A stretch of 33,921 bases of DNA from Dyella silvatica (GTDB taxonomy: Bacteria > Pseudomonadota > Gammaproteobacteria > Xanthomonadales > Rhodanobacteraceae), in contig NZ_JAPDPE010000051.1 in assembly GCF_026283955.1 (NCBI RefSeq), positions 1 to 33,921 of the forward strand, read 5' to 3'. Below the pieces are notes generated by a model. That model saw nothing but the letters and a program-made list of their open reading frames with translations. It did not search any database and had not been told where the DNA came from. The translations under genes were made by a program, and so were the position numbers. This document shows positions 25,346 through 33,921 of the stretch, one piece after another. Numbering within the stretch: position 1 is the first letter of the stretch; each line of letters opens with the position of its first letter.

Positions 25346-26259
25346 CAGAAATAGCCTTCCTGCTTCTTGTGCTCCATCGAGGCGGCCGCATCGTGATCGA
25401 TCATCCGGCCCAGCCGCTCGGAGCTGGGGGATGCCGTCATCTCAGCCATGATTTTTTCGATCGTATCGGCGCTCGACGCCAGCGCCGCAGTCAGCGGATA
25501 GCAGCCCAGGGTGCGGAAACGTACCTCACGCATCTGCACCACCTCATCCCCACGCAAGACGAAGCGATCATCGTCGACCATGATCAACGCACCATCGCGC
25601 TCCACCACCGGGCGTGGCTTGGCAAAGTACAGCGGCACCACTGGGATGTTCTCGCGCCGGATATAGCGCCAGATATCCATTTCAGTCCAATTCGATAGCG
25701 GAAAGACCCGCACACCTTCGCCCCTGTGGATCTGCGTGTTGTAGGTGTGCCATAGCTCGGGGCGCTGATTCTTGGGGTCCCAGCGATGTTGAGCATTGCG
25801 GAACGAGAACACACGCTCCTTTGCCCGAGACTTTTCCTCATCGCGCCGAGCACCGCCGATGGCGGCATCGAAACCGTACTTATCCAGGGCCTGTTTCAAG
25901 GCGGCCGTCTTCATGACGTCGGTATATATGGCAGAACCGTGGGTCAGCGGGGAAATGCCCTGGCGCACACCGTCTTCATTGCTATGCACCAGCAGCTCCA
26001 TATCGCCCGCCATGGCCACTTGATCGCGAAAAGCAATCATTTCGCGAAACTTCCAGGTGGTATCGACATGTAGCAACGGCATCTGCAAACGCGCTGGGTA
26101 GAAGGCCTTGCGCAGTAAGTGCAGCAGAACCGAGGAGTCCTTGCCAATGGAATACAGCATGACCGGCTTCTGAAAAGATGCCATGGTCTCGCGAAAAATA
26201 TGGATGCTCTCCGCCTCAAGGGCATCCAAGGGGGATCGTTGGGATATATCTCGCTTCAC
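25345..26259 (-). CDS. cysD: Sulfate adenylyltransferase subunit 2
   Basis: 304 residues; the catalytic ATP-sulfurylase subunit of the PAPS-reductase-like superfamily. The PP-loop SIGKDSSV (37-44) is intact, as are [11 protein letters not shown] and the C-terminal [13 protein letters not shown] and [10 protein letters not shown]. The start is GTG at 26259 with AGGA 5 bases upstream. It is the first gene of the cysD-cysNC pair and diverges from the Mla operon across 193 bases. The later pathway genes (cysH, cysI, cysJ) are not in this window. Confidence 0.97.
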   Translation of the reverse strand: MKRDISQRSPLDALEAESIHIFRETMASFQKPVMLYSIGKDSSVLLHLLRKAFYPARLQMPLLHVDTTWKFREMIAFRDQVAMAGDMELLVHSNEDGVRQGISPLTHGSAIYTDVMKTAALKQALDKYGFDAAIGGARRDEEKSRAKERVFSFRNAQHRWDPKNQRPELWHTYNTQIHRGEGVRVFPLSNWTEMDIWRYIRRENIPVVPLYFAKPRPVVERDGALIMVDDDRFVLRGDEVVQMREVRFRTLGCYPLTAALASSADTIEKIMAEMTASPSSERLGRMIDHDAAASMEHKKQEGYF

Positions 26260-26452
26260 AAGTTTCCTGCCACCATCGCGGTCACTACAGCATTACCCCT
26301 CGCAGCAAAGGGCTCGTAAGGCTTGAGGTGCTTAGCCCAAGTTCGTCAGAGTGTCGCAAACTCGCAGGGTCCATACATAGCAGCCCCGCCTCAACCGGCC
26401 CACATGCGGACGTCCCCGCTTCACACCTATATAAACCAGCCGGTACATTAAG

Positions 26453-27607
26453 ATGCCCCTCATGAGCACATCGATGGCGACTGGAAGCGCACAACTTGAT
26501 GCCCACATTCAGCCGCCATGCTTGCGTATTGCGGGCGATTGGACCTTGGCGCACTACTCCGAGCTAGAACACGCCATCGCCCCACTCGCCACCTCACTCG
26601 GCGCAGATGTCAGTATCGACCTGAGCCGACTCGGCGCGCTAGATACCGCCGGTGCCTCCTTATTAGTGTGCCTGCTTGGCGCCAAACGATTGAGCGCGCT
26701 GGCTCGTGAGGCAACTGACTTGCCCGTAGCACAACGCGCCTTGCTGCAGACCGTAGGCACAGCAATGGATGCCTACCACGAACCGCCCAAGCCATCCCGA
26801 CCGTCAAGCGTGACCGTGCTGCTGGAGCGGATCGGGCGAACGGTTGCGCATGTATGGCGGCAACAGCTCCAGTTGCTTGGCTTTATCGGCCTGACGCTGG
26901 AAACGCTGGCACGTAATCTGTTACGTCCACGTCGCTGGCGAATCACCTCGCTGGTCTCACACGTAGAGCAAACCGGGCTGGATGCGGTACCTATCGTCGC
27001 CCTGCTTACCTTCATGGTGGGTGCCGTGGTGGCCTTTCTCGGTTCTACGGTGTTGTCTGACTTTGGCGCTACGGTCTACACCGTGGATCTCGTCGCCTTC
27101 TCCTTCCTGCGTGAGTTCGGGGTGCTGCTCACGGCGATTTTGATGGCCGGCCGCACCGCCAGCGCCTTCACCGCCCAAATTGGCTCGATGAAGGCAAACG
27201 AGGAAATCGACGCCATCCGCACGCTGGGCCTGGACCCGATTGAATTACTGGTGCTGCCGCGGGTGCTAGCCTTGTTGGTCTCGCTGCCGATGCTGACCTT
27301 CGTTGCGATGATCGCCGGCATTGTCGGTGGTGGGATGGTCTGCGCGCTGGTACTGGATATCTCCCCGGCGATGTTCCTGACCCTGCTGAAATCCGACATC
27401 GAGGTGCGTCATTTTCTGGTGGGCCTGGTCAAGGCACCGGTATTCGCCTTTTTGATTGCCGTCATCGGCTGTCTTGAGGGTTTTAAGGTCGGCGGTAGCG
27501 CCCAGTCGGTTGGCGAACATACGACCTCCAGCGTGGTGCAATCCATCTTTGTGGTGATTCTTATCGACGCACTCGCCGCCCTGTTCTTTATGGAGATCGG
27601 CTGGTGA
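26453..27607 (+). CDS. ABC lipid-transport permease, MlaE family with N-terminal STAS domain
   Basis: 384 residues. An N-terminal STAS-like domain (about 17-100; core VSIDLSRLGALDTAGASLLV) is fused to an MlaE permease (about 125-384) with the conserved MAGRTASAFTAQIGSMKANEEIDAI region and about five or six membrane helices. In E. coli the STAS protein MlaB and the permease MlaE are separate, so here both are one chain. It works with the following ATPase, MCE protein and lipoprotein in moving phospholipid between the inner and outer membranes. Starts at 26453 or 26462 are both possible. Its stop overlaps the next gene by 4 bases (GTGA). Confidence 0.9.
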   Translation: MPLMSTSMATGSAQLDAHIQPPCLRIAGDWTLAHYSELEHAIAPLATSLGADVSIDLSRLGALDTAGASLLVCLLGAKRLSALAREATDLPVAQRALLQTVGTAMDAYHEPPKPSRPSSVTVLLERIGRTVAHVWRQQLQLLGFIGLTLETLARNLLRPRRWRITSLVSHVEQTGLDAVPIVALLTFMVGAVVAFLGSTVLSDFGATVYTVDLVAFSFLREFGVLLTAILMAGRTASAFTAQIGSMKANEEIDAIRTLGLDPIELLVLPRVLALLVSLPMLTFVAMIAGIVGGGMVCALVLDISPAMFLTLLKSDIEVRHFLVGLVKAPVFAFLIAVIGCLEGFKVGGSAQSVGEHTTSSVVQSIFVVILIDALAALFFMEIGW

Positions 27608-28452
27608 ACACCATGACAGCCCAGCCAGCCGAAACCGTCATCCAGGTACGCGACCTGACCAATCGCTTTGGTTCGCAGACGGTACACGAGCATCTGGATC
27701 TCGACGTGCGACGTGGCGAAATCCTCGGGGTGGTCGGTGGCTCGGGCACCGGCAAATCGGTTTTGCTACGTACCATCGTCGGCTTACAACGCCCTACCGC
27801 CGGGCGTGTGCATGTGTTTGGTGAGGATTTGCTCAGCCTGCCGCAAGAGCGCCGTTCGCAAATCGAACGCCGCTTCGGCGTGCTGTTTCAGAACGGCGCC
27901 TTGTTTTCTTCGCAAAACGTGGCCGAAAACATTGCGATGCCGCTGATTGAGCATGCCGGCCTCAAGCGTGCCGCGGCCGAACGCCTTGCGGGCGTCAAGC
28001 TGGCATTGGCAGGCTTGCCAGCGGGCACCGAACATAAATACCCCTCCGAACTTTCGGGCGGCATGGTTAAACGCGCCGCGCTGGCCCGTGCCTTGGCGCT
28101 GGACCCGGAAATCCTTTTTCTCGATGAGCCCACTGCCGGCCTTGATCCGATCAGCGCGGCGGCTTTCGATCAGCTGATCTTGACCCTGCGCGATGCGCTG
28201 GGGCTTACCGTATTTCTGGTTACCCACGATCTGGACACGCTTTATACCGCCTGCGATCGGGTCGCCGTGCTGTCGCAAAAAAAGGTACTCGTGGTGGATC
28301 GGCTTGATGTCGTCGCGCAAACCGACGACCCGTGGATTCAGTCTTATTTTCACGGCCCTCGCGGCCGTGCCGCAGAACAGGCTCATGAGCAGATTCGTCA
28401 GCCTCAGACACTCAAGCAACAAGCGGCCCGCATGCCGCCCGAGGTGAAGTGA
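27604..28452 (+). CDS. ABC transporter ATPase, MlaF family
   Basis: 282 residues with Walker A GGSGTGKSV (about 41-49), signature ELSGGMVKRAALARAL, Walker B ILFLDEPTAGLDP and H-loop VTHDLDT, which are all intact. The long C-terminal extension (about 250-282) is Gln- and Arg-rich. The GTG at 27604 overlaps the permease stop; ATG 27613 is an alternative. It drives the STAS-MlaE permease. Confidence 0.93.
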   Translation: MNTMTAQPAETVIQVRDLTNRFGSQTVHEHLDLDVRRGEILGVVGGSGTGKSVLLRTIVGLQRPTAGRVHVFGEDLLSLPQERRSQIERRFGVLFQNGALFSSQNVAENIAMPLIEHAGLKRAAAERLAGVKLALAGLPAGTEHKYPSELSGGMVKRAALARALALDPEILFLDEPTAGLDPISAAAFDQLILTLRDALGLTVFLVTHDLDTLYTACDRVAVLSQKKVLVVDRLDVVAQTDDPWIQSYFHGPRGRAAEQAHEQIRQPQTLKQQAARMPPEVK

Positions 28453-28453
28453 C

Positions 28454-29392
28454 ATGGAAACACGTGCCCATTATGTGCTCATCGGCCTGTTCACCGTGCT
28501 CGTGGTGCTGGCCGCCTTGCTATTCGGTCTTTGGCTGGCCAAATCCAGCGCCGACCGCCAGTTCAGCGACTACGACATTGTCTTTAACGAAGCCGTTACC
28601 GGTCTCTCAAAGGGCGGCACCGTGCAATACAACGGCATCAAGGTGGGCGATGTCACTCAGCTCAAGCTCGATCCTAAAGACCCTCGCCGAGTCTTGGCCC
28701 GCATTCGCCTGGCCGGCGATACCCCGGTACGCCAGGACACGCACGCCAAGCTCGCCCTGACCGGCGTTACCGGCATGGCCATTATCCAGCTCAGCGGCGG
28801 CTCCCCGGACAGCGCACCGCTTACCGCACCCGACGGGGGCATCCCGGTGATTACCGCCGATCCATCTCCACTTACCCGCCTGCTCACTAACGGCGAGGAT
28901 CTGATGACCAATATCAATGAGGTCGTTGCCCGCGCCAGTCAACTGCTATCGCCCGAAAACGTCGGCCGGATCGACCGCACGCTCGATCATCTGGACAAAG
29001 CCACCGGAGTCATCGCCGAGCAGCGCGAAGATCTGCGCCAACTATTGCAGCAGTTAGCCCAGGCCAGCAAACAGGCGAATGCCACCTTGGCGCAAACCGA
29101 GCAACTCGCCAACAACGCCAATGGACTCATTAATAATCAGGCGCGCAGCACACTGGATAGCGCGAAGAATGCAATGGCCTCGCTGGAGCGGGCAACGGCC
29201 AGCATTGATCACTTACTTAATGACAATCACGACGCACTCAACGGCGGCCTGCAAGGACTGAACGAAATCGGCCCTGCTGTACGCGAATTACATGATGCCG
29301 CCGGCTCGCTACGCAATATTTCACGCCGTTTTGACGATAACCCGGCTGGATTCCTGCTCGGCCGTGACCGCAGCAAGGAGTTCGTACCATGA
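28454..29392 (+). CDS. MlaD-like MCE-domain protein
   Basis: 312 residues with a single N-terminal membrane anchor (about 7-30), one MCE domain (about 38-117; GLSKGGTVQYNGIKVGDVTQL) and a long helical C-terminal part (about 150-290, Gln/Ala/Asn-rich). The helical part is larger than that of E. coli MlaD (about 183 residues), suggesting it can reach farther across the periplasm. GAGGTG lies ahead of the ATG, which follows the ATPase stop by one base. Its stop overlaps the lipoprotein gene by 4 bases. Confidence 0.92.
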   Translation: METRAHYVLIGLFTVLVVLAALLFGLWLAKSSADRQFSDYDIVFNEAVTGLSKGGTVQYNGIKVGDVTQLKLDPKDPRRVLARIRLAGDTPVRQDTHAKLALTGVTGMAIIQLSGGSPDSAPLTAPDGGIPVITADPSPLTRLLTNGEDLMTNINEVVARASQLLSPENVGRIDRTLDHLDKATGVIAEQREDLRQLLQQLAQASKQANATLAQTEQLANNANGLINNQARSTLDSAKNAMASLERATASIDHLLNDNHDALNGGLQGLNEIGPAVRELHDAAGSLRNISRRFDDNPAGFLLGRDRSKEFVP

Positions 29393-30012
29393 GAGTTCGC
29401 GCCATCAAACCAGCCATCCGCGCACTGTGCTATGTGGTTGCCATCGTCCTGTTTGTCTCTGTGACGGCCTGCTCGATACTGCCCAAAGCCGAGTCACCAA
29501 GCATCTACCGCCTGCCGACCACGCACCTGTCGCAAGCCCAGGCCAAACCGTTGACCTGGTCGCTACGCATCGATACACCGCAAGCCGAGCAGATGATCGA
29601 TAGCGCGCGCAGTGCCGTGCTGCCGGAGGGCGATGTGATCAGCGTTTATCAAGGTGCCCGCTGGAGCGATCGCGCACCGATCCTGCTGCGCAACCGATTG
29701 CTGGATGCATTCCGTGACGATGGTCGCATTGCCGCCCTGAGCAGCGACAATGCCAACCTGCAAGCCGACTACGCCCTCACCGGCGATTTGCGCTCATTCC
29801 AATCAGAGTATCGCGATGGTCAGCCGGTCATCGTGATTCGCTACGATGCGCGTCTGGTCCGCACCAATAATCTACGCATCGTGGCGGCGCACAGTTTTGA
29901 AATTCGCGAACCGGTCAACGGGCGCGCTGTACCTCAAGTGGTCAGCGCCTTCGGCAAAGCCTGCGACACGCTGAGCAGCCAAGTGGTAGCGTGGGCCGGG
30001 CAGCAGCCGTAA
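29389..30012 (+). CDS. ABC-type transport auxiliary lipoprotein, PqiC-like
   Basis: 207 residues with a lipoprotein signal: hydrophobic stretch 11-27 then SVTAC, so Cys28 is the lipidated residue. The body (IYRLPTTHLSQAQAKPLTW, then VISVYQGARWSDRAPILLRNRLLDAF) matches the auxiliary lipoprotein family found with MCE transporters (PqiC/YmbA type). It is probably anchored in the outer membrane as a docking partner of the MCE protein. The ATG overlaps the MCE stop (ATGA). There is no MlaC-type periplasmic carrier in the operon. Confidence 0.88.
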   Translation: MRVRAIKPAIRALCYVVAIVLFVSVTACSILPKAESPSIYRLPTTHLSQAQAKPLTWSLRIDTPQAEQMIDSARSAVLPEGDVISVYQGARWSDRAPILLRNRLLDAFRDDGRIAALSSDNANLQADYALTGDLRSFQSEYRDGQPVIVIRYDARLVRTNNLRIVAAHSFEIREPVNGRAVPQVVSAFGKACDTLSSQVVAWAGQQP

Positions 30013-30065
30013 CTCCTCACCGTTTGTGACCGGGCCGGGCCCTACTCTTATAAGTATGTGCAGAA

Positions 30066-30695
30066 CTAACGCGATGAATGGATATACCGGAAGGTTAGAT
30101 TGATCCGCGCCCCCACCGCCGCAGTCACTTTCGGCAAGCCATGCTGGTAAAGCTTTTGGGTGTCTCCACTCATGCAAAGCAAGCTCCCATGGGGAAGTTC
30201 CAGCGCACGCACTTCGCGTCGTGCCGCCACGGCGACGCGCGGACGAAAGCGGAAAGCACGCGTAGCCCCCAGGCTTAACGAAGCAATCACCGGACGCACC
30301 CCCAGTTCTGCCTCGTCATCACTATGCCAGCCCATGGAGTCGCGACCATCTCGATAGAGATTGGCCAACACACTATTAAAGCGTGCCTCACACGCAGCCT
30401 CGACCCGTACTCGCAACGAGTCCAGCAGCGTAGTCCAGGGATGTGGCTCGAAACGCGTCCGCGAATAGGTATAACTTGCGTCGGGATCACCGATCCAGCA
30501 ACTGAGCCGCGGCGAATCGACCTCACGGCCAAAAATGCGAATGCGATGGGTCTCCCACGGGATCGACCCACGAAGCTCATCCAGCAAGTCGTCTGCCTCG
30601 ACCTCACTCAGCCAGTGCGCCGCCAAGCGCAGTTCGGCGCCGGGCAAGGGGACGCTCTGTAGCCGCTGAGCTTGCACATCGCCAAACAGGCTCAC
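30066..30695 (-). CDS. AlkB/ALKBH2-like 2-oxoglutarate-dependent dioxygenase
   Basis: 209 residues. Iron ligands His124 and Asp126 in WHSDDE and His185 in YQHGLPK, with the 2-oxoglutarate-binding RINLTFR (Arg197-Arg203), match the AlkB family that removes alkyl groups from DNA bases. The RLSCWIGDPDASYTYSRT region and overall layout resemble ALKBH2-type proteins more than E. coli AlkB. The start is GTG at 30695 with GGTGACAG just before it. No ada-like regulator is adjacent, so control is not visible. Confidence 0.9.
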   Translation of the reverse strand: MSLFGDVQAQRLQSVPLPGAELRLAAHWLSEVEADDLLDELRGSIPWETHRIRIFGREVDSPRLSCWIGDPDASYTYSRTRFEPHPWTTLLDSLRVRVEAACEARFNSVLANLYRDGRDSMGWHSDDEAELGVRPVIASLSLGATRAFRFRPRVAVAARREVRALELPHGSLLCMSGDTQKLYQHGLPKVTAAVGARINLTFRYIHSSR

Positions 30696-30711
30696 CTGTC
30701 ACCGTCCACGA

Positions 30712-32109
30712 TTAAGCGATGACCGGATAAGTCGGTTCAGCATCCAGAGTGGCTGCGCAAACTGCGGCCAACTCCAACAGGCGCAAGTCTGAGCCACGGG
30801 CCCCGACCAACTGCAAACCGATCGGCAACCCGTTGCGCAAGGTCCCCATGGGAATAGTCACCGCCGGGCAACCGGCCAGACTGGCAAAGCTGGTGAGATC
30901 GGCCTGCGAATCAGGCGCACGCACACCCAACGGAAAAGCGCCTTGCGGGGTAGTCGGCATGACCAGTACATCGACTTGAGCAAATAGGCGACGCATCTTC
31001 AATGTTGCCGCATCCAGCACGCGATCAGCCACAGCGTAGTCGGCGGCACTTTTGCCGGCGGCATAAGCCAGCATCTCACGGAAGCGGTCCGAGACGGGGT
31101 GCTCGGTGTCCGCCAGATCTTCGGCAAACGTGCTGAGCATTTCCGATTCCATCAAGAGCAAACCGGCGCGGCGGGTGCGGGCAAAGTTCCAGTCCGAGAA
31201 ATCCACCGTGCGCCGCTCGCCCAACTCCCGCGGCAGCTTGGCCAGCGCGGCCTCGAATACTTCGATGACGTCAGGTTCGACCCCCACGGCAGCCAGATCC
31301 GGCAGCAGCCCTGCGCGCAAATGGCCCGGCTCCCAATCCGGCGGCGACAGCGCCACGCGGCGGCGGCGCGAGCGCGCATCGTCAGCGTCATAGCCCGCCA
31401 GCACCTGCAATAAAACGGTGAGGTCATCCACACTTCGGGCCAGCAGCCCCACGGCGTCCAGCCGGCGCGCAGCTGGCGTCATGCCGCGCGCGGACATTTC
31501 GCCATGCGTCGGCTTGAGCGCATAGACGCCGCAGTAGCTGGCTGGGATGCGGATCGAGCCCAGGCTGTCGGAGCCCACGGCAACCACGGCCAGCCCAGCC
31601 GCCACCGCAGCCGCGGCGCCCCCCGAGGAGCCGCCAGTGCAGTAACCATGCCGATACGGGTTATGGGTCGGCCCAAAATGCGGGTTATCGGTCGTCGCCC
31701 CCAACGCCCCTTCATCCATTTGGGTCTTACCGATCAACACCGCGCCTGAGGCGCGCAGCCGCGATACCACATGCGCATCTTCCAACGCTGGCTGTTTACG
31801 CCCGGGCAAACCGGCACGGGTTGGCCAGCCAGCCACATCGAAATTGTCCTTCAGCGCCAGCGGAATACCATCGAGCCGGCCAATGACCCCATCACGGCGC
31901 CGATGCTGGGCAGCGGCAGCCTGCTCCTGCATGAGTGCCGGACTCAGGCCAACATAGGCATTAAGTTGCGGATTGATACGCTCAATTGCGTTCTGATAGG
32001 CCTCAGCCAGGGGTTGCGGCTGCACTCGCCCCATCGCCAGCCAGTGAAGTAGCTGGCACAACGTGGCGCGACGAAGGTCGATATCGGCAATCGGCGGCGT
32101 AAAATTCAT
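30712..32109 (-). CDS. Amidase, amidase-signature family
   Basis: 465 residues. The Ser-cisSer-Lys triad is present: Lys87 in LALKDNF, Ser161 in GGSSGG, Ser185 in GSIRIP. The usual GSDTGGSIR loop reads GSDSLGSIR, an unusual glycine-to-leucine change next to the nucleophile. It is similar in length to GatA and stand-alone amidases; without gatB or gatC nearby the stand-alone type is likelier. The substrate is unknown. AGGGAAG precedes the ATG. It lies 16 bases before alkB on the same strand, so the two may be cotranscribed. Confidence 0.88.
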   Translation of the reverse strand: MNFTPPIADIDLRRATLCQLLHWLAMGRVQPQPLAEAYQNAIERINPQLNAYVGLSPALMQEQAAAAQHRRRDGVIGRLDGIPLALKDNFDVAGWPTRAGLPGRKQPALEDAHVVSRLRASGAVLIGKTQMDEGALGATTDNPHFGPTHNPYRHGYCTGGSSGGAAAAVAAGLAVVAVGSDSLGSIRIPASYCGVYALKPTHGEMSARGMTPAARRLDAVGLLARSVDDLTVLLQVLAGYDADDARSRRRRVALSPPDWEPGHLRAGLLPDLAAVGVEPDVIEVFEAALAKLPRELGERRTVDFSDWNFARTRRAGLLLMESEMLSTFAEDLADTEHPVSDRFREMLAYAAGKSAADYAVADRVLDAATLKMRRLFAQVDVLVMPTTPQGAFPLGVRAPDSQADLTSFASLAGCPAVTIPMGTLRNGLPIGLQLVGARGSDLRLLELAAVCAATLDAEPTYPVIA

Positions 32110-32280
32110 AGTGACTTCCCTGCGGACTCGGCACGATTATCGCCGTCTCGCGCGAAGTGATTGCAAGCCGTGACGCAACACGCGTTGCCGCATGGCCCGC
32201 GAAACCGGACAATGGCCGCCTGATCTGAATGTCCGCCGCCATGAAGCGGTCGATGCGCCCCGCCACCGCCAGCCGAGATA

Positions 32281-33906
32281 ATGCCCGCCATGAGCGAACG
32301 CGAAACGATGGAATATGACGTGATCGTCGTCGGCGCGGGCCCTGCTGGCCTGTCGTTCGCGATCCGCCTCAAACAGCTCAAACCCGATACCAGCGTGTGT
32401 GTGATCGAGAAAGCCTCGACCATCGGCGCCCAGATTCTCTCGGGCGCGGTGATTGAGCCACGGCCGCTAGACGCCCTGCTGCCGGGCTGGCGCGACAACC
32501 CGCCGCCCATTTGCATCCCCGCTGGCGAAGATGAGTTCTGGTTGCTCAGTAAAACCGGCGCGCGCAAATTGCCGGTGCCGCCCGGCATGCATAATCACGG
32601 TAATTTCATCGTTTCACTGGGCGCCATGTGTGCCTGGCTGGCGCCCCAGGCCGAGGCGTTGGGCGTAGACGTATTTCCCGGCTTTGCCGCGTCGGAAAGC
32701 ATCTTCAATGAAGACGGCTCCGTCGCCGGCGTACGCATCGGCGATATGGGCGTGGCCAAAGACGGTACGCATAAGCCTGGTTACACCCAGGGCATCGACA
32801 TCAAGGCCAAGGTCACCGTGCTGGCCGAAGGCGCGCGCGGCCATTTGAGCAAGCAGCTCATCAAGCACTTCGAGCTGGATAAAAACAGTGACCCGCAGGG
32901 CTACTCGATCGGTATCAAAGAGTTATGGCAGGTACCCGCCGGTCGGGCAACACCGGGCAAGATCGTGCACAGCTTTGGCTGGCCCGCCGACAACCACACT
33001 TACGGTGGCAGCTTTCTCTATCACCTGGATAAAGATCGCATCGCACTGGGCTATGTCAGCGGACTCGACTATAGCGACCCCAACTATCAGCCATGGGAGG
33101 CCTTCCAGCAGTGGAAAAACCACCCCATGGTCAAATCGCTGCTTGAGGGCGGCACCGTCCTGTCAGCCGGCGCACGCGCCATCGTCACCGGCGGCTATCA
33201 ATCGCTACCCAAGCTGGACATGCCTGGCGCGCTATTGATCGGCGATACCGCCGGCCTGCTCAACGTTCCCAAGATCAAGGGTACCCATCAAGCGATCAAG
33301 AGCGGCATGCTGGCCGCCGAGCACCTTGTCGCGACAAGCCTCGACCCGGCCGGCTTCGATGCCAAGCTGCGCGGCTCCGATGTGATGTCGGAGCTTAAGA
33401 AAGTGCGCAACATCAAGCCAGCCTTCAAAAAGGGTTTGTGGTTCGGCATGCTCAATGCCGCCTGGGAAACCGTCACCAACGGTGCCTCGCCATGGACGCT
33501 AAAGAACAAGGCCGATTGGTCGTCACTGCACAAGCTTGGCGAATGCGAGGAGCCCAAGCGAGACTACGTGCAGCGTGAGCTCGCTCCGCGCGACCGTCTG
33601 GCTGGTGTCTACTTCGCCGCCACCGAACACGACGAAGATCAGCCGATTCATTTGCATGTCGCCGACACCTCGATCTGCGTGACCCAATGCGCCGAGGAGT
33701 ACGGCAACCCCTGCACCCGCTTCTGCCCTGCCAACGTCTACGAAATCGTCGACGACCCCACGGCGGATAACGGCAAGGGCAAACGCCTGCAGATCAACGC
33801 CGCCAACTGCGTCCACTGCAAAACCTGCGATATCAAAGACCCCTATCAGATCATCAACTGGGTAACCCCGGAAGGCGGTTCGGGGCCGAATTATCAGAAC
33901 TTGTGA
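32281..33906 (+). CDS. Electron transfer flavoprotein-ubiquinone oxidoreductase
   Basis: 541 residues, the full family length. FAD-binding GAGPAG lies at 18-23, and the C-terminal iron-sulfur domain carries Cys510, Cys513, Cys516 and an earlier cysteine such as Cys482 (FCPANVYE, then NCVHCKTCDIKDP) to hold one 4Fe-4S cluster. The enzyme accepts electrons from ETF reduced by acyl-CoA dehydrogenases and passes them to ubiquinone at the membrane. ATG 32290 (residue 4) is an alternative start. With fadE at the other end of the window, it completes the electron path of fatty-acid oxidation. Confidence 0.96.
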   Translation: MPAMSERETMEYDVIVVGAGPAGLSFAIRLKQLKPDTSVCVIEKASTIGAQILSGAVIEPRPLDALLPGWRDNPPPICIPAGEDEFWLLSKTGARKLPVPPGMHNHGNFIVSLGAMCAWLAPQAEALGVDVFPGFAASESIFNEDGSVAGVRIGDMGVAKDGTHKPGYTQGIDIKAKVTVLAEGARGHLSKQLIKHFELDKNSDPQGYSIGIKELWQVPAGRATPGKIVHSFGWPADNHTYGGSFLYHLDKDRIALGYVSGLDYSDPNYQPWEAFQQWKNHPMVKSLLEGGTVLSAGARAIVTGGYQSLPKLDMPGALLIGDTAGLLNVPKIKGTHQAIKSGMLAAEHLVATSLDPAGFDAKLRGSDVMSELKKVRNIKPAFKKGLWFGMLNAAWETVTNGASPWTLKNKADWSSLHKLGECEEPKRDYVQRELAPRDRLAGVYFAATEHDEDQPIHLHVADTSICVTQCAEEYGNPCTRFCPANVYEIVDDPTADNGKGKRLQINAANCVHCKTCDIKDPYQIINWVTPEGGSGPNYQNL

Positions 33907-33921
33907 TCGCATGAGGATGCC

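Noticed and set aside
1-33921. Search for insertion sequences, integrase, prophage, CRISPR arrays or tRNA genes
   Set aside because: No transposase or integrase motifs, regularly spaced repeats or tRNA-like cloverleaves were recognised; gene order looks like ordinary chromosome.

Overview
The window is GC-rich, densely packed bacterial chromosome with no phage, transposase, tRNA, rRNA or CRISPR signal. The gene set (long FadE, GTP-type PEP carboxykinase, MetJ, Hsp33, AlkB, CysD plus fused CysNC, GcvT/GcvH, an Mla-type lipid transporter, TonB) points to a gammaproteobacterium. The order Xanthomonadales, perhaps Rhodanobacteraceae, is my best guess, from gene content and protein style only.

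Layout. (1) 1-4272: a fatty-acid block, with an alpha/beta hydrolase and fadE on the minus strand diverging from a TetR regulator; a perfect 10+10 bp palindrome lies between them. (2) 4374-6158: pckG (gluconeogenesis). (3) 6264-8230: a tight ECF sigma / cysteine-free membrane protein / DUF4097-like exported protein operon. (4) 8319-12397: an exported protein of unknown function, probably outer-membrane, diverging from a GAF-GAF-GGDEF-EAL c-di-GMP protein; a CRP/Clp-like site lies between them. (5) 12428-15732: hslO (minus), mtgA, a GtrB-like glycosyltransferase and a two-CBS protein. (6) 15828-18862: a polytopic transporter resembling ATP/ADP translocases, and a secreted serine beta-lactamase-like hydrolase with a lysine-rich tail, separated by a 434-base gap. 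(7) 18997-20028: a TonB-like protein. (8) 20372-20920: MetJ whose C-terminal end is replaced by a roughly 100-residue Lys/Ala-rich histone H1/AlgP-like tail. (9) 20978-21718: a gene-poor, partly AT-rich stretch. (10) 21719-23332: gcvT and gcvH. (11) 23450-26259: cysD-cysNC. (12) 26453-30012: a four-gene Mla/MCE-type ABC transport operon. (13) 30066-33906: alkB, an amidase and ETF-ubiquinone oxidoreductase.

How they fit. FadE passes electrons through ETF to ETF-QO and quinone, and PEP carboxykinase makes PEP from the TCA intermediates produced when growing on acetyl-CoA sources, so the two ends of the window serve related metabolism. GcvT/H (one-carbon units), CysD/NC (sulfate activation) and MetJ (methionine/SAM control) are neighbouring parts of sulfur and one-carbon metabolism. 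Several genes concern the envelope: MtgA, GtrB-like, TonB, Mla and DUF4097.

The most unusual object is the MetJ-H1-like fusion. Its junction falls exactly on an in-frame ATG with an upstream Shine-Dalgarno-like GAGGAG, which suggests an ancestral gene fusion or a second, free histone-like product.
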